This document shows positions 1-8,872 of a stretch of 43,785 nt of DNA, piece by piece. Positions within the stretch are counted from its first letter, which is position 1. Each line of letters opens with the position of its first letter. Origin of the DNA: Elizabethkingia argenteiflava. GTDB lineage: Bacteria > Bacteroidota > Bacteroidia > Flavobacteriales > Weeksellaceae. The translations under genes were made by a program, and so were the position numbers. Under the pieces are notes generated by a model. The model made no database searches and was not told where the DNA came from. It worked only from the letters and a program-made list of their open reading frames with translations. The stretch spans positions 1-43,785 of the forward strand of contig NZ_JAAABJ010000634.1 in NCBI RefSeq assembly GCF_009904105.1. Reading direction: 5' to 3'.

Positions 1-131
1 TGAGGTAAAATCCACCTTTCTATTTTATCTTTACTGATGAGTTCCAGATTATTAGTTATTTAAATTGCAATACAAATTTGCTAATTTTCTCGGAACTCTT
101 TTTGTGTAAATAAGTTTAAACAACTTCAATA

Positions 132-189
132 AAAGAATTGACTTTTTCTTATAAAACCGCTAAGCTGAGCAAGAAAAGGTCAATTCTTT
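132..189. repeat. 19-bp inverted repeat, hairpin
   Basis: The left arm 132-150 (AAAGAATTGACTTTTTCTT) pairs with the right arm 171-189 (AAGAAAAGGTCAATTCTTT) over 19 positions with a single G.T wobble, around a 20-base loop. The T-rich end of the stem could act as a terminator for a gene lying left of the window, or the element could be the end of a decayed mobile element. It sits 8 bases before the short open frame at 197. Confidence 0.6.
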
Positions 190-756
190 ATACGCAATGG
201 CTAAAAGAATAAAACCCGCAATAAATTACAGATTAAAGGAATTAGCTTTAAACCTAGATAGAGTATCCAGTTATAATATAGAGGAAGTGTTTCCCAAGAT
301 TTTGTTATAGGCTGTTTTTTCTGAAGGATGTTCTCTTAAATAGTAAATACTTAGCTCATCACTGTAGAGCTACTTTTAATGGATAAAGAAAAGGCTACTA
401 CCGGATTTTTATTGTAAAACATTAAACATTCACAAGTGGTAATTCTAACCTTAACTTTACTACACGCCTAGCTAAAATTTAAACTTTCCACTCAAGGAGA
501 GGGGTTATAATGGAGAGAAATGAAATCTTATCCTTCTTGGGGGATAGAAGCTGAAATTTCTCCCAACTTTGGTGGATGAATTAGCAAGTCTTTTGTCTAA
601 TAGTTCGTGTGTAGCTTTTATTCCTGATGCTGTTAAAGTAATAATGGCAGTCACTTCAGTAGCTTAATTTACTTTTTAAATTAATCCTCCAATAATTTCC
701 AAGCATATTCGGTTATATAAAATATGAGAGCAGTAGTACAACAACTCTATACATTT

Positions 757-792
757 TATACTTGAGTCTGCTCATATGCTTCATCAAGTATA
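757..792. repeat. 9-bp perfect inverted repeat
   Basis: TATACTTGA at 757-765 is the exact reverse complement of TCAAGTATA at 784-792, with an 18-base loop that contains CATATG. It lies about 210 bases upstream of nrdD. Function unknown; a regulatory hairpin or chance in AT-rich DNA are both possible. Confidence 0.35.
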
Positions 793-903
793 GGGAGGGT
801 CAGTGCTACAAATTTTATATTATAGAAGATTGATCTGTAAAGTAAAACGACTACTATTGATATTTCTCATATCTACATCCCTGTTTTTTATACAGCTAAG
901 ATT

Positions 904-919
904 TACCTTTGTTAAGGTA
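904..919. promoter_or_regulatory. palindrome upstream of nrdD
   Basis: TACCTT-TGTT-AAGGTA at 904-919 is a perfect 6-bp inverted repeat with a 4-base spacer, 82 bases before the nrdD start codon. The size and position suit a dimeric regulator, but it does not match the NrdR box or the classical FNR half-sites, so the binding protein is unknown. Confidence 0.3.
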
Positions 920-1001
920 TAGCATAAGGGCATTAAAATTATAGATATCATTAGAATATTGTTTTATTGCCTTTTTATTAACAAAATATACCCAAAGTGA
1001 T

Positions 1002-3209
1002 ATGATTCAGAAAGTGGTCAAAAGGGATGGTCGTATTGTAGATTTTAATGGAGAAAAAATAGAAAAAGCCATACAAAAGGCGATGTTGCATACGGATAGA
1101 GGGGAGGATTTTATTTTAATCAAAAGAATTATGGATGATATCCGCTGTAATGGAGGGGAACAGATGACGGTGGAAGAAATTCAGGATATGGTGGAGCTGG
1201 AGCTGATGAAAAGCTCAAGAAAAGAGGTAGCCAAAAAGTATATTGCTTATAGAAATCAGCGGAGTACCGCAAGAAAGGCAAAGACAAGAGATGTTTTTCT
1301 CGAAATTATTGAAACGAAGTCCAATGAAATTACCCGTGAGAATGCTAATATGAATGCGGATACGCCGGCAGGGATGATGATGAAGTTTGCCAGCGAGACC
1401 ACTAAACCTTTCGTAGACGATTATTTGATCAAGGAAGAGATTAAGGAGTTGATGCGACATAACTATATCCATATCCACGATAAGGATTATTATCCTACAA
1501 AGTCTCTTACCTGTGTACAACACCCCTTGGATAAAATACTGCATAATGGTTTTTGCATTGGTCATGGAGATGCGCGTCCGGCTAAAAGAATTGAAACGGC
1601 CAGTATGCTTGCTTGTATCTCCTTAGAAACGGCTCAGAATGAAATGCATGGAGGGCAGGCGATCCCCGCTTTTGATTTTTACCTTGCCCCTTTTGTTCGT
1701 GAGAGTTTTATTGAAGAAATAAAAGCTTTGGAAGTGGTTTATGATCAAGACTATACCCATCTCTATCATGTGGAAATTAAGGATTACCTCTTTACTGATC
1801 TACAAGATTTAAAAGGAGAAGAGCGCATACTTCAGCATGCTATCAACAAAACGCTAAAAAGGGTCCACCAATCTATGGAAGCTTTTATTCACAATATGAA
1901 TACCATACATTCTCGCGGGGGTAATCAGGTTGTGTTTAGTTCTATAAACTATGGTACAGATATTTCTGCGGAAGGAAGATGTGTGATACGAGAGCTTTTA
2001 AAATCTACTTATGAAGGAGTGGGAAATGGAGCAACAGCTATTTTCCCTATTCAAATATGGAAAAAGAAAAGGGGGGTTAACTATCAGCCTGAAGATCCCA
2101 ATTACGATCTCTATCAGATTGCATGTAAAGTTAGTGCTAGGCGTTTTTTTCCAAATTTCCTCAATTTGGATGCAACTTTTAATGTCCATGAAGCCTGGAG
2201 AGCAGACGATCCAAAACGCTATCATTATGAAATGGCTACTATGGGCTGTCGAACCAGGGTATTTGAAAATCGCCATGGTGAAAAAACCGCATTAGGGAGG
2301 GGGAATCTTTCTTTTTCCACCGTAAATCTTGTGCGCATAGCTTTAGAGTGTAGAGAAATTCAAAATCAAGAATGTAGAATTCGAACGTATTTTGATAAAC
2401 TTCATCGTATTCTAGATCTTACGGCAGCGCAACTGATGAGTAGGTACGATTTTCAGAAAACAGCCTATGCTAAGCAGTTCCCCTTGCTAATGTCCGTTTT
2501 ATGGTGTCATAGTGAGGATCTTCAGCCTCATGATAGCATACAAAAGGTGATCCGGCAAGGAACATTGGGGATAGGTTTTATAGGTCTTGCCGAAACCTTG
2601 GTAGTACTTACAGGAAAACATCATGGAGAAGATGAAGCTGCGCAGGTGTTAGGTCTTCAGATGATTACCTTTATGCGGGATAAAGTACTCGCTTATGCTC
2701 AAAAGTATGATCTTAATTTCAGCCTCCTGGCTACACCTGCGGAGGGACTCTCCGGAAAATTTACCCTCCAAGATCGTAAGGATTTCGGAAAAATACAAGG
2801 GGTAACAGATCGCGACTATTATACCAATTCTAATCATGTCCCTGTATATTATAAGTGCAGTGCCCATCATAAAGCAAAGGTGGAAGCACCTTATCATAAT
2901 CTCACCAGAGGAGGGCATATTTTCTATGTTGAAGTCGATGGAGATGCTACTCACAACCCCGAAGCTATTATGAATATAGTCGATTTAATGGACCATTACA
3001 ATATGGGATATGCTTCTGTAAACCACAATAGAAATCGTTGCTTAGATTGCGGTTATGAAAATGCGATCCCTCATCTGAAAACCTGTCCTCGTTGTGGGAG
3101 TATGGAAATAGATTGCTTACAGAGGATTACGGGGTATCTTGTTGGTACAACCCAACGCTGGAATAGTGCAAAACTCGCTGAATTAAGAGATCGTGTCATT
3201 CACCAATAA
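1002..3209 (+). CDS. nrdD: anaerobic ribonucleoside-triphosphate reductase
   Basis: Class III, oxygen-sensitive glycyl-radical enzyme that reduces ribonucleoside triphosphates to deoxy forms in the cytoplasm. The 735-residue protein opens with an ATP-cone regulatory domain (KRDGRIVDFNGEKIEKAI, residues 7-24), followed by the long catalytic barrel. The C-terminus has the zinc site with four cysteines (C680, C683, C695, C698) and the glycyl-radical loop RITGYLVG with the radical glycine at G711. Length is normal for the family. Its last 17 bases overlap nrdG, so the two are translated together. The N-terminal ATP cone implies allosteric control by ATP/dATP. It lets the cell make DNA without oxygen. 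Identification is secure. Confidence 0.96.
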   Translation: MIQKVVKRDGRIVDFNGEKIEKAIQKAMLHTDRGEDFILIKRIMDDIRCNGGEQMTVEEIQDMVELELMKSSRKEVAKKYIAYRNQRSTARKAKTRDVFLEIIETKSNEITRENANMNADTPAGMMMKFASETTKPFVDDYLIKEEIKELMRHNYIHIHDKDYYPTKSLTCVQHPLDKILHNGFCIGHGDARPAKRIETASMLACISLETAQNEMHGGQAIPAFDFYLAPFVRESFIEEIKALEVVYDQDYTHLYHVEIKDYLFTDLQDLKGEERILQHAINKTLKRVHQSMEAFIHNMNTIHSRGGNQVVFSSINYGTDISAEGRCVIRELLKSTYEGVGNGATAIFPIQIWKKKRGVNYQPEDPNYDLYQIACKVSARRFFPNFLNLDATFNVHEAWRADDPKRYHYEMATMGCRTRVFENRHGEKTALGRGNLSFSTVNLVRIALECREIQNQECRIRTYFDKLHRILDLTAAQLMSRYDFQKTAYAKQFPLLMSVLWCHSEDLQPHDSIQKVIRQGTLGIGFIGLAETLVVLTGKHHGEDEAAQVLGLQMITFMRDKVLAYAQKYDLNFSLLATPAEGLSGKFTLQDRKDFGKIQGVTDRDYYTNSNHVPVYYKCSAHHKAKVEAPYHNLTRGGHIFYVEVDGDATHNPEAIMNIVDLMDHYNMGYASVNHNRNRCLDCGYENAIPHLKTCPRCGSMEIDCLQRITGYLVGTTQRWNSAKLAELRDRVIHQ

Positions 3210-3711
3210 GCTTTCAGTTCTTAAAATTGTAGAAGACACTTTGGTAGACGGGCCGGGTTTCCGTACGTCTATTTACGCTGCGGGTTGCATACATGAGTGT
3301 GTGGGGTGTCATAATCCAGCATCTTGGGTACATCGAAACGGAACCTTCATGGAGATTGATAGGATTCTTGAAGTAGTAAAAAATAATTTTCTCGCACAGG
3401 TTTCCTTTTCTGGAGGCGATCCTCTCTGTCAGCCTCAAGCCTTTACAACATTAGCAAAAAAAATAAAACAGGAAACCGGAAAAAATATCTGGTGCTATAC
3501 CGGCTTTACATTTGAGAAAATAAAAAGAACTCCTACACTTGAGCCTATTCTTTATTACCTTGATGTCTTGGTAGATGGTCGTTTCATTGAGAAAAAGAAA
3601 GATACAACTCTTCTCTTTCGGGGGAGTAGCAATCAGCGTATCATCGAAGTTCAGAAATCACTTCGGCAAGGTCGGGTTATTCTTTGGGAAAGTGCTCTTC
3701 CAAATTTGTAG
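3193..3711 (+). CDS. nrdG: anaerobic ribonucleotide reductase activating protein
   Basis: Small radical-SAM enzyme (172 residues) that uses S-adenosylmethionine and a 4Fe-4S cluster to install the glycyl radical on NrdD. The cluster-binding motif is AAGCIHECVGCHNP with C32, C36 and C39 in the CxxxCxxC spacing; the early EDTLVDGPGFRTSIY stretch and FSGGDPL (SAM-binding GGD) are typical. The start is a GTG inside the nrdD 3' end (17-base overlap); no ATG is available nearby, which supports translational coupling. No terminator-like hairpin is obvious downstream before the AraC gene. Confidence 0.95.
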   Translation: MSFTNKLSVLKIVEDTLVDGPGFRTSIYAAGCIHECVGCHNPASWVHRNGTFMEIDRILEVVKNNFLAQVSFSGGDPLCQPQAFTTLAKKIKQETGKNIWCYTGFTFEKIKRTPTLEPILYYLDVLVDGRFIEKKKDTTLLFRGSSNQRIIEVQKSLRQGRVILWESALPNL

Positions 3712-3866
3712 AGGTTTTGTATTGCGGGCTTTTCGCTTGGTTTCGAGGATAGGCTATAAGATTCGTTTTTTCGTTTCAAATGGCATGGAATACTCTGGTA
3801 TATTCGTTTTTTTTACTGTATCTTTATTCGAAAGCTCATCTAAAGTTTATAGTTTAAATTCATATT

Positions 3867-4757
3867 ATGAAAAATAATAAACGTGTTTTTTTTGAAGGCT
3901 TGTATGGTAGAGACAGTATTGATTTCGAAAAAGGTTTGTTATATGTGTACCCATTTGGTGTAATAGGTAAACAAAATAACAATAGTGTTAAACCCCATAT
4001 TCATCATAACCAGTTTCAGATTTTTGTTATTATTCAAGGGGAAAGCGTTTTACTCTATAAAGGGGAAAGAATACCTATATCCGGAAGATCTTTTATCACC
4101 ATTCCCAGAAATATAGAACATGGATTTGAGCATCATACGGAGATGAAAGGCTGGATTATCAGTCTTTCGGATCTGTTATTGGAGCATATTATAAGGCAGG
4201 AAATAGAGGTGATCAATACAGTAGAACGCTTCCAGCTTGTAAAAGTTTCACCGGGAAGCTATACCGAAGTTATTTTTCATAAAATGCTCGAATGTATTGA
4301 GGAATATCACGGCTCCCAGATTGGCAGGTTGCTAATGCTGCATTATATGGTGGGGACTCTTATTGTACAGTTAAGCCGTATACCGGGTGGAGATCAGCAG
4401 TCTCTTATTTTAAAAAAAGACCATCCCTCTGCACTATATTTTAGAAGATTTTTTCAACTGATACGACAAAATAAAACTTATAAAAAAAGTATCGAACAAT
4501 ATGCAGCCGAGCTAAATATAACCCCTGGTCATTTGCATCGGGTTTGCACCTATGTAGCAGGGCAGTCGCCAAAAGAAATCATAATGGATTACTTTATGGG
4601 GCAAGCACAATTACTTTTGTGTGATTTTGATAAGAGTATAAATGAAATAGGATATAGTATAGGCTTTGAAGATCCAAGTTATTTTTCTAGAATTTTTAAA
4701 AAGAAAACTGGGTTAAGCCCTAAGCAGTTCAGAGTAAAAATGGGGTTAAAGACTTAA
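3867..4757 (+). CDS. AraC-family regulator, probable activator of the cat genes
   Basis: 296 residues. The N-terminal half is a cupin-like sensor barrel (HIHHNQFQIFVIIQGE near residues 45-60, followed by IPRNIEHGFEHH). The C-terminal 90 residues hold the two AraC helix-turn-helix motifs (around 208-228 and 257-280, with the signature IGYSIGFEDPSYFSRIFKK). This layout is shared with PobR/PobC-like regulators of aromatic catabolism. It sits 97 bases upstream of catB on the same strand, so a role as the local activator responding to catechol, muconate or an upstream aromatic is the natural inference; the inducer cannot be read from sequence. Confidence 0.88.
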   Translation: MKNNKRVFFEGLYGRDSIDFEKGLLYVYPFGVIGKQNNNSVKPHIHHNQFQIFVIIQGESVLLYKGERIPISGRSFITIPRNIEHGFEHHTEMKGWIISLSDLLLEHIIRQEIEVINTVERFQLVKVSPGSYTEVIFHKMLECIEEYHGSQIGRLLMLHYMVGTLIVQLSRIPGGDQQSLILKKDHPSALYFRRFFQLIRQNKTYKKSIEQYAAELNITPGHLHRVCTYVAGQSPKEIIMDYFMGQAQLLLCDFDKSINEIGYSIGFEDPSYFSRIFKKKTGLSPKQFRVKMGLKT

Positions 4758-4836
4758 ATTACACTTTTTAAACCTTTATGCGATATTTGTGATAATAAAA
4801 ATATAAAAATCCTATATCACTTATAATATTTCAAGC

Positions 4837-4844
4837 TATGTTTG
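4837..4844 (+). promoter_or_regulatory. -7 box of the catBCA-pcaD operon
   Basis: TATGTTTG matches the Bacteroidota -7 consensus TAnnTTTG exactly. No TTG is found about 19 bases upstream where the -33 element should be, which suits a promoter that needs an activator such as the neighbouring AraC protein. The first ATG of catB begins 10 bases after the box, giving a very short leader; if the GTG at 4900 is the true start the leader is about 50 bases. Confidence 0.5.
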
Positions 4845-4854
4845 CCATAATTAT

Positions 4855-6021
4855 ATGTCAGCATTGATAAAGCGATTCAAACATAGCCTAAAAAAAACAG
4901 TGTTTCCGGTATGTATTACCCATATAGAGACAATCATAGTAGATGTGCCTACCATAAGGCCTCACCATCTCTCTATGACTGTTATGAAAAAGCAATCTAT
5001 GGTGATCATCCGGCTTTTTTCCTCTGATGGTATTGAGGGATTAGGCGAGGCTACGACTATTGGTGGAATTTCTTACGCAACAGAATTTCCAGAAGGCATT
5101 AAGTTGGCCATAGATATTTATCTTGCCCCCCTTCTGATAGGTCAAGATCCTACTAAGGTAAATGCTCTCATGGCGAGGTTGGATCGAAATATTTCGGGCA
5201 ATTATTTTGCTAAATCAGGGGTTGAGATTGCGTTATTAGATGCCCAGGCTAAACGACTCGGTGTTCCTGTTCACTGTTTATTCGGGGGTGCTATATCCGA
5301 TACTCTACCTGTTCTTTGGACTTTGGCCAGCGGGGATACGGATAAAGATATTCAGGAAGCTCAGGAACTTATCCAGAAGAAAAGGCATTGTGTTTTTAAA
5401 CTTAAGATTGGTAAGAAAAAACCAGATGAAGATGTAGAACATGTGTCGAGAATTAAAGAAGCCTTAGGTAAAGACATTAAGATCACTGTGGATGTCAACC
5501 AGGCTTGGACCGAAAGAATTGCCAAAACGGCTATAAGAAAATTACAAGAAACAGGCATAGACTTAATAGAGCAACCTTTGCCTAAATATAATTTTGAAGG
5601 ATTGGCGAGACTTACTTCCTATTTCGAAATTCCTCTTATGGCAGATGAAGCTCTGGAGACCGTTCAAGATGCTTTTAAGTTAGCTAAAATTAACGCGGTT
5701 AGTGTGTTTGCGTTAAAAGTTTCAAAAGCAGGAGGTCTTACCAATGTGGCGCGACAAGCTGCCATAGCTGAATCTGCAGGGGTTCCTCTTTATGGAGGAA
5801 CCCTGTTAGAGGGATCTATAGGTACAGCAGCGGCAGCTCATATTTTTTCTACCCTTCCCAATCTTGATTGGGGGACAGAGCTTTTTGCGCCTCTTTTATT
5901 AACAGATGATATCGTTAAAAAAAATATCATATATAAAAATTTTGGTTTGGAAATTCCTCAGGGAAAAGGACTTGGAATTGAACTTGATATGAATCAGGTG
6001 GAAAAATATAAAAGAAAATAA
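4855..6021 (+). CDS. catB: muconate cycloisomerase
   Basis: Enolase-superfamily enzyme that lactonises cis,cis-muconate to muconolactone, second step of catechol ortho-cleavage. Of 388 residues, the catalytic KxK is in FKLKIG (K182, K184); metal ligands are D213 (DVNQAW), E239 (EQPL) and D264 (ADEA); the second lysine is K288 (LKVSK). All are shifted by a constant 15 residues from the numbers I recall for Pseudomonas CatB, and codon 16 is a GTG (4900). So the real start may be GTG 4900 (373 residues), or the protein carries an unusual basic 15-residue N-terminal extension. Its stop shares one base with the catC start. Chloromuconate or dipeptide-epimerase roles are less likely given catC and catA beside it. 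Confidence 0.93.
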   Translation: MSALIKRFKHSLKKTVFPVCITHIETIIVDVPTIRPHHLSMTVMKKQSMVIIRLFSSDGIEGLGEATTIGGISYATEFPEGIKLAIDIYLAPLLIGQDPTKVNALMARLDRNISGNYFAKSGVEIALLDAQAKRLGVPVHCLFGGAISDTLPVLWTLASGDTDKDIQEAQELIQKKRHCVFKLKIGKKKPDEDVEHVSRIKEALGKDIKITVDVNQAWTERIAKTAIRKLQETGIDLIEQPLPKYNFEGLARLTSYFEIPLMADEALETVQDAFKLAKINAVSVFALKVSKAGGLTNVARQAAIAESAGVPLYGGTLLEGSIGTAAAAHIFSTLPNLDWGTELFAPLLLTDDIVKKNIIYKNFGLEIPQGKGLGIELDMNQVEKYKRK

Positions 6022-6311
6022 TGGTATACTTAGTACAAATGGATGTGCATATCCCAGAAACATGGAATGAAAAAAAACTTGTAGATTATCTCGCAAGAGA
6101 GAGAGAATGTTCTCAGAAATGGCAATCTTCCGGCAAATGGAAATACCTGTGGAGGGTAGCCGGAAGATATTCCAATATTTCGGTATTCCAAGTGGAGAGC
6201 CCCGAGGAACTACATCAGATTGTTAGCTCTTTACCCTTATTTCCTTATATGGAAATAAAGGTTACCAGTATATGTAAACACCCAAATGCCTTAAGCGAAA
6301 AAGTGGTGTAA
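6021..6311 (+). CDS. catC: muconolactone delta-isomerase
   Basis: 96 residues, the usual size of this small decamer-forming enzyme, which moves the double bond of muconolactone to give 3-oxoadipate enol-lactone. Typical features are the opening YLVQMDVHIPETW, the LARERECSQKWQ stretch and WRVAGRYSNISVFQVES near the middle, then SLPLFPYMEIKVT. The ATG overlaps the last base of the catB stop codon, so translation is coupled. Its presence makes the pathway the catechol branch, not the protocatechuate branch, up to the shared enol-lactone. Confidence 0.95.
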   Translation: MVYLVQMDVHIPETWNEKKLVDYLARERECSQKWQSSGKWKYLWRVAGRYSNISVFQVESPEELHQIVSSLPLFPYMEIKVTSICKHPNALSEKVV

Positions 6312-6345
6312 CTAAACCTCAGTACTCACCAACAAACGTAATATT

Positions 6346-7272
6346 ATGAAAAGAATGGATCAGGCTCGTATTGATGCCGTCTTAAATTACATTAAGTCTA
6401 AAGAGAGCCCTAGTAAAGGAGATCCTAGGGTTAAGCAAATCGTAAATAGGCTGCTTGAAGATCTTTTTAATGCCATGGCAGATTTAGACATTACGTCCGA
6501 AGAAATGTGGATCGCCTGTGATTATTTGCAGCAGTTAGGGAAAAATGGTGAATGGGGACTTGTTTTCGCAGGTTTAGGAATCGAACATTTTATAGATGTC
6601 AAGATGGATTGGGAAGATGAAGTTTCTGGAATTGAATTCGGAACTCCCAGAACTATTGAGGGACCTTTGTATGTGGCAGGTGCCCCTGAATCTAAATCTT
6701 ATGCTGAATTAGAAACCATACCAGAGCCCAATGCTGAGAGGTTATATATGAGTGGTTTTGTTTTAGATGAAACAGGTACGCCCATTGAGGGGGCCAAGGT
6801 AGAGGTTTGGCATTGTAACTTAAAAGGACTTTATTCTTATTTTGACTCTAGTCAGCCCGAATTTAATTTGAGAAGAGCTATTATTACGGACATAGACGGG
6901 CGATATGAATTTAAATCTTTTTTACCCACGGGCTACTCATGTCCGCCAGGGAGTTGTACAGAAACTTTAATGTCTCTTTTGGGACGGCACTCCTCTAGGC
7001 CTGCGCATATTCATTTTTTTGTAAAAGCACCAGGATTTAGAAAACTTACGACTCAGATTAATATTGAAGGAGATCCTCTTATTTTCGAGGATTTCGCCTT
7101 TGCCACCCGTGAAGGTCTTATTCCTCCTGTTCAGCGTATACCAGCTTATAAAGCGTCTGAATATGGAAAAGAGGAAGCTTTTGCTAAAATCGAATTCAAT
7201 TTTAATCTGGTAAGAGAGCAGGAACATCTTCCCGATGGTGAAAATAATAGAACCCGCGTATCTATAAGCTGA
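6346..7272 (+). CDS. catA: catechol 1,2-dioxygenase
   Basis: Intradiol, non-haem Fe(III) enzyme that opens catechol to cis,cis-muconate with O2. The 308-residue protein has the N-terminal helical linker domain (dimer interface) and the C-terminal beta-sandwich. The four iron ligands are visible: Y163 (GLYSYFD), Y197 (PTGYSCP), H221 and H223 (RPAHIHFFV). The stretch FNLRRAIITDIDGRYEF and the end DFAFATREGLI are diagnostic for CatA rather than hydroxyquinol dioxygenase or PcaG/H. Third gene of the operon, 34 bases after catC. Cytoplasmic; no signal peptide. Confidence 0.96.
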   Translation: MKRMDQARIDAVLNYIKSKESPSKGDPRVKQIVNRLLEDLFNAMADLDITSEEMWIACDYLQQLGKNGEWGLVFAGLGIEHFIDVKMDWEDEVSGIEFGTPRTIEGPLYVAGAPESKSYAELETIPEPNAERLYMSGFVLDETGTPIEGAKVEVWHCNLKGLYSYFDSSQPEFNLRRAIITDIDGRYEFKSFLPTGYSCPPGSCTETLMSLLGRHSSRPAHIHFFVKAPGFRKLTTQINIEGDPLIFEDFAFATREGLIPPVQRIPAYKASEYGKEEAFAKIEFNFNLVREQEHLPDGENNRTRVSIS

Positions 7273-7368
7273 TAGTTTTATTTTATATAACAGAATAAAA
7301 ATAAAATCTTTAAAATAAATAATACAAAACAGCTGCCCGATATAGCCCAAACTTTAAAAAAATAGGAA

Positions 7369-8145
7369 ATGACCAGTCTCTCTTTAGCATATGCTACCTG
7401 CCATTATGAGTTTTTGGATTTTGGAAAGTCTAAAACCATTATTTTTTCTCATTCATTAGGGGCTGATTATTCGATGTGGGAGTGGGTTGTTCAGATTATA
7501 AAATCAGATTTTAACATCGTCCTTTATGATATACGGGGGCAAGGAAAATCCACCAATTCTCAAAAACAAATAACAATAGAGGATTTAGCAAAAGATGTTA
7601 TACAATTATTAAAATCTTTGTGCATAGATACCCCTATAATTTTTTGTGGGCTTTCCATGGGGGGATTAATTGGGCAGTATTTAAGCTTACATTATGCGGA
7701 ATATTTTGACAGTCTTATATTGGCCAATACTGCCGCTAAAATAGGAAATGAGGAAGCTTGGAATACTCGGATTCAAGAAGTCTCAACAAGGGGGATGTGT
7801 TCGGTATTAGAGCAAACAGCTCAGCGTTGGTTTACTTCCAAATTCAGGGAAACTCAGGATGCAGAGGTATCCCTTATTCTCCAGAGATATCAAAATAGCC
7901 CTGTTGAGGGATATTGTGCAAACTGCGCTGCCATTAGAGACGTCGATTTTCGTTATGTGCTTAATAAAATCACATTGCCGACTTTAATTATCGCTGGAAG
8001 GGAAGATATAGTGACAACTGTTGATGATGCGCTATTTTTACAGCAGAATATTAAAAATTCAAAACTGCAAATTTTAGAAGCCGCTCATTTATCAGCTGTA
8101 GAAGCTGCAGCTGAATTTGCAGAGAGTATACTTTATTTTAAATAA
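7369..8145 (+). CDS. pcaD: 3-oxoadipate enol-lactonase
   Basis: Alpha/beta hydrolase of 258 residues that hydrolyses 3-oxoadipate enol-lactone to 3-oxoadipate. The catalytic triad can be placed at S96 (CGLSMGGLIGQ nucleophile elbow), D213 (GREDIVT) and H240 (AAHLSAVE). Motifs NTAAKIG and YCANCAAIRDVDF are typical of PcaD/CatD, and the position directly after catB-catC-catA removes most doubt. The gap to catA is 96 bases of very AT-rich DNA, so it is probably still the same transcript. Last gene of this operon. Confidence 0.92.
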   Translation: MTSLSLAYATCHYEFLDFGKSKTIIFSHSLGADYSMWEWVVQIIKSDFNIVLYDIRGQGKSTNSQKQITIEDLAKDVIQLLKSLCIDTPIIFCGLSMGGLIGQYLSLHYAEYFDSLILANTAAKIGNEEAWNTRIQEVSTRGMCSVLEQTAQRWFTSKFRETQDAEVSLILQRYQNSPVEGYCANCAAIRDVDFRYVLNKITLPTLIIAGREDIVTTVDDALFLQQNIKNSKLQILEAAHLSAVEAAAEFAESILYFK

Positions 8146-8872
8146 TATCAGCTTGCGATGGCTATAGGAAAATATTTTTTTCTCTGTGAATTTATATTTA
8201 GAAAAGTTTTTTTTTATAAAAAATGCCTTATAATGATGTATTTTTGCAAGGATCAAAAATAGTTTACGCAATAGCTTTTTTCTATGTAGGTAAGTTTCCC
8301 TGTGATCATCATTTCGTTCACGATTCTGACTTTATAATGGATGAATACCTAAAGTTTGTATCCATCAAACCACCCGATATAGCATTGGCCTCTAAAAGTT
8401 ATACCCTTAAAGGTTTTTATGTTGATGAATCTTTATTTAATCACAGATAGGAGTACAACCTACAAAATGAATTTCTGAATATTCAAAAGTATGATTTTTC
8501 AGAAGAATACTCATGAATATAAAATTGCTTTTATTTCACGATATCAGTTGTTTATATCGGTTTTTTTTTAGGGGAATATCCATTCATAACTTATCAACAG
8601 TCCCTCAATAAAAGGATTTAATTTTGTCAATAAAAGAAAACTTCGATCGTCCTCAATCCTGAGAAGGATCTATTGGCTTTTTTTGATTTTTTGCTTATTT
8701 AAATCTTGTTTTTTTTAAAAAAAAACAATAAAAATTTTACATAAAGCATTGATTTTAAATAAAATTTAAGTATCTTTAGAATTAAACAAAGCTGAATAAA
8801 GATTTACTATTACTAAGTTATCCCCTTTTTTAAAACAGCATTTCTTACGTCAATTCACCTTAAATAATATTT
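8146..8872. other. 727-base gap between pcaD and the CoA-transferase gene
   Basis: No recognisable gene. A 75-codon frame at 8223-8450 (+) has odd composition, a TAnnTTTG-like box inside its own start (8239-8246) and no family resemblance, so I do not call it a gene. The right half is extremely AT-rich with runs of T and A around 8560-8730 and ends in the promoter listed next. A small hairpin ATCCT-GAGA-AGGAT lies near 8655-8670. The gap separates the last catabolic gene from the cat operon. Confidence 0.5.
8749..8778 (+). promoter_or_regulatory. promoter of the CoA-transferase gene
   Basis: TTG at 8749-8751 and TATCTTTA at 8771-8778 are separated by 19 bases, which fits the Bacteroidota -33/-7 promoter layout with one mismatch in the -7 box. 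The start codon follows about 94 bases later. This suggests that the CoA-transferase is transcribed on its own rather than from the catB promoter. Confidence 0.5.

Larger units (their letters stand above)
1..1001. other. gene-poor stretch with decayed reading frames
   Basis: No convincing gene is seen in the first kilobase on either strand. Two short open frames have protein-like composition but no recognisable family: 197-310 (+, 37 codons, starting MAKRIKPAINYRLKEL) and 554-667 (+, no ATG, reading ...LVDELASLLSNSS...). Both are closed by stops on each side, so they are best read as remnants of older genes. Two inverted repeats lie here and are listed separately. The last 80 bases should hold the nrdD promoter, but I find no clear TAnnTTTG box. 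Confidence 0.5.

Noticed and set aside
3575-3877. 100-codon frame overlapping the end of nrdG
   Set aside because: Lies in another frame of nrdG and runs into the AraC leader; Phe/Val-rich shadow translation.
8223-8450. 75-codon open frame after pcaD
   Set aside because: No family resemblance, unusual composition, no close upstream promoter and a promoter-like box inside its start; treated as chance in AT-rich DNA.
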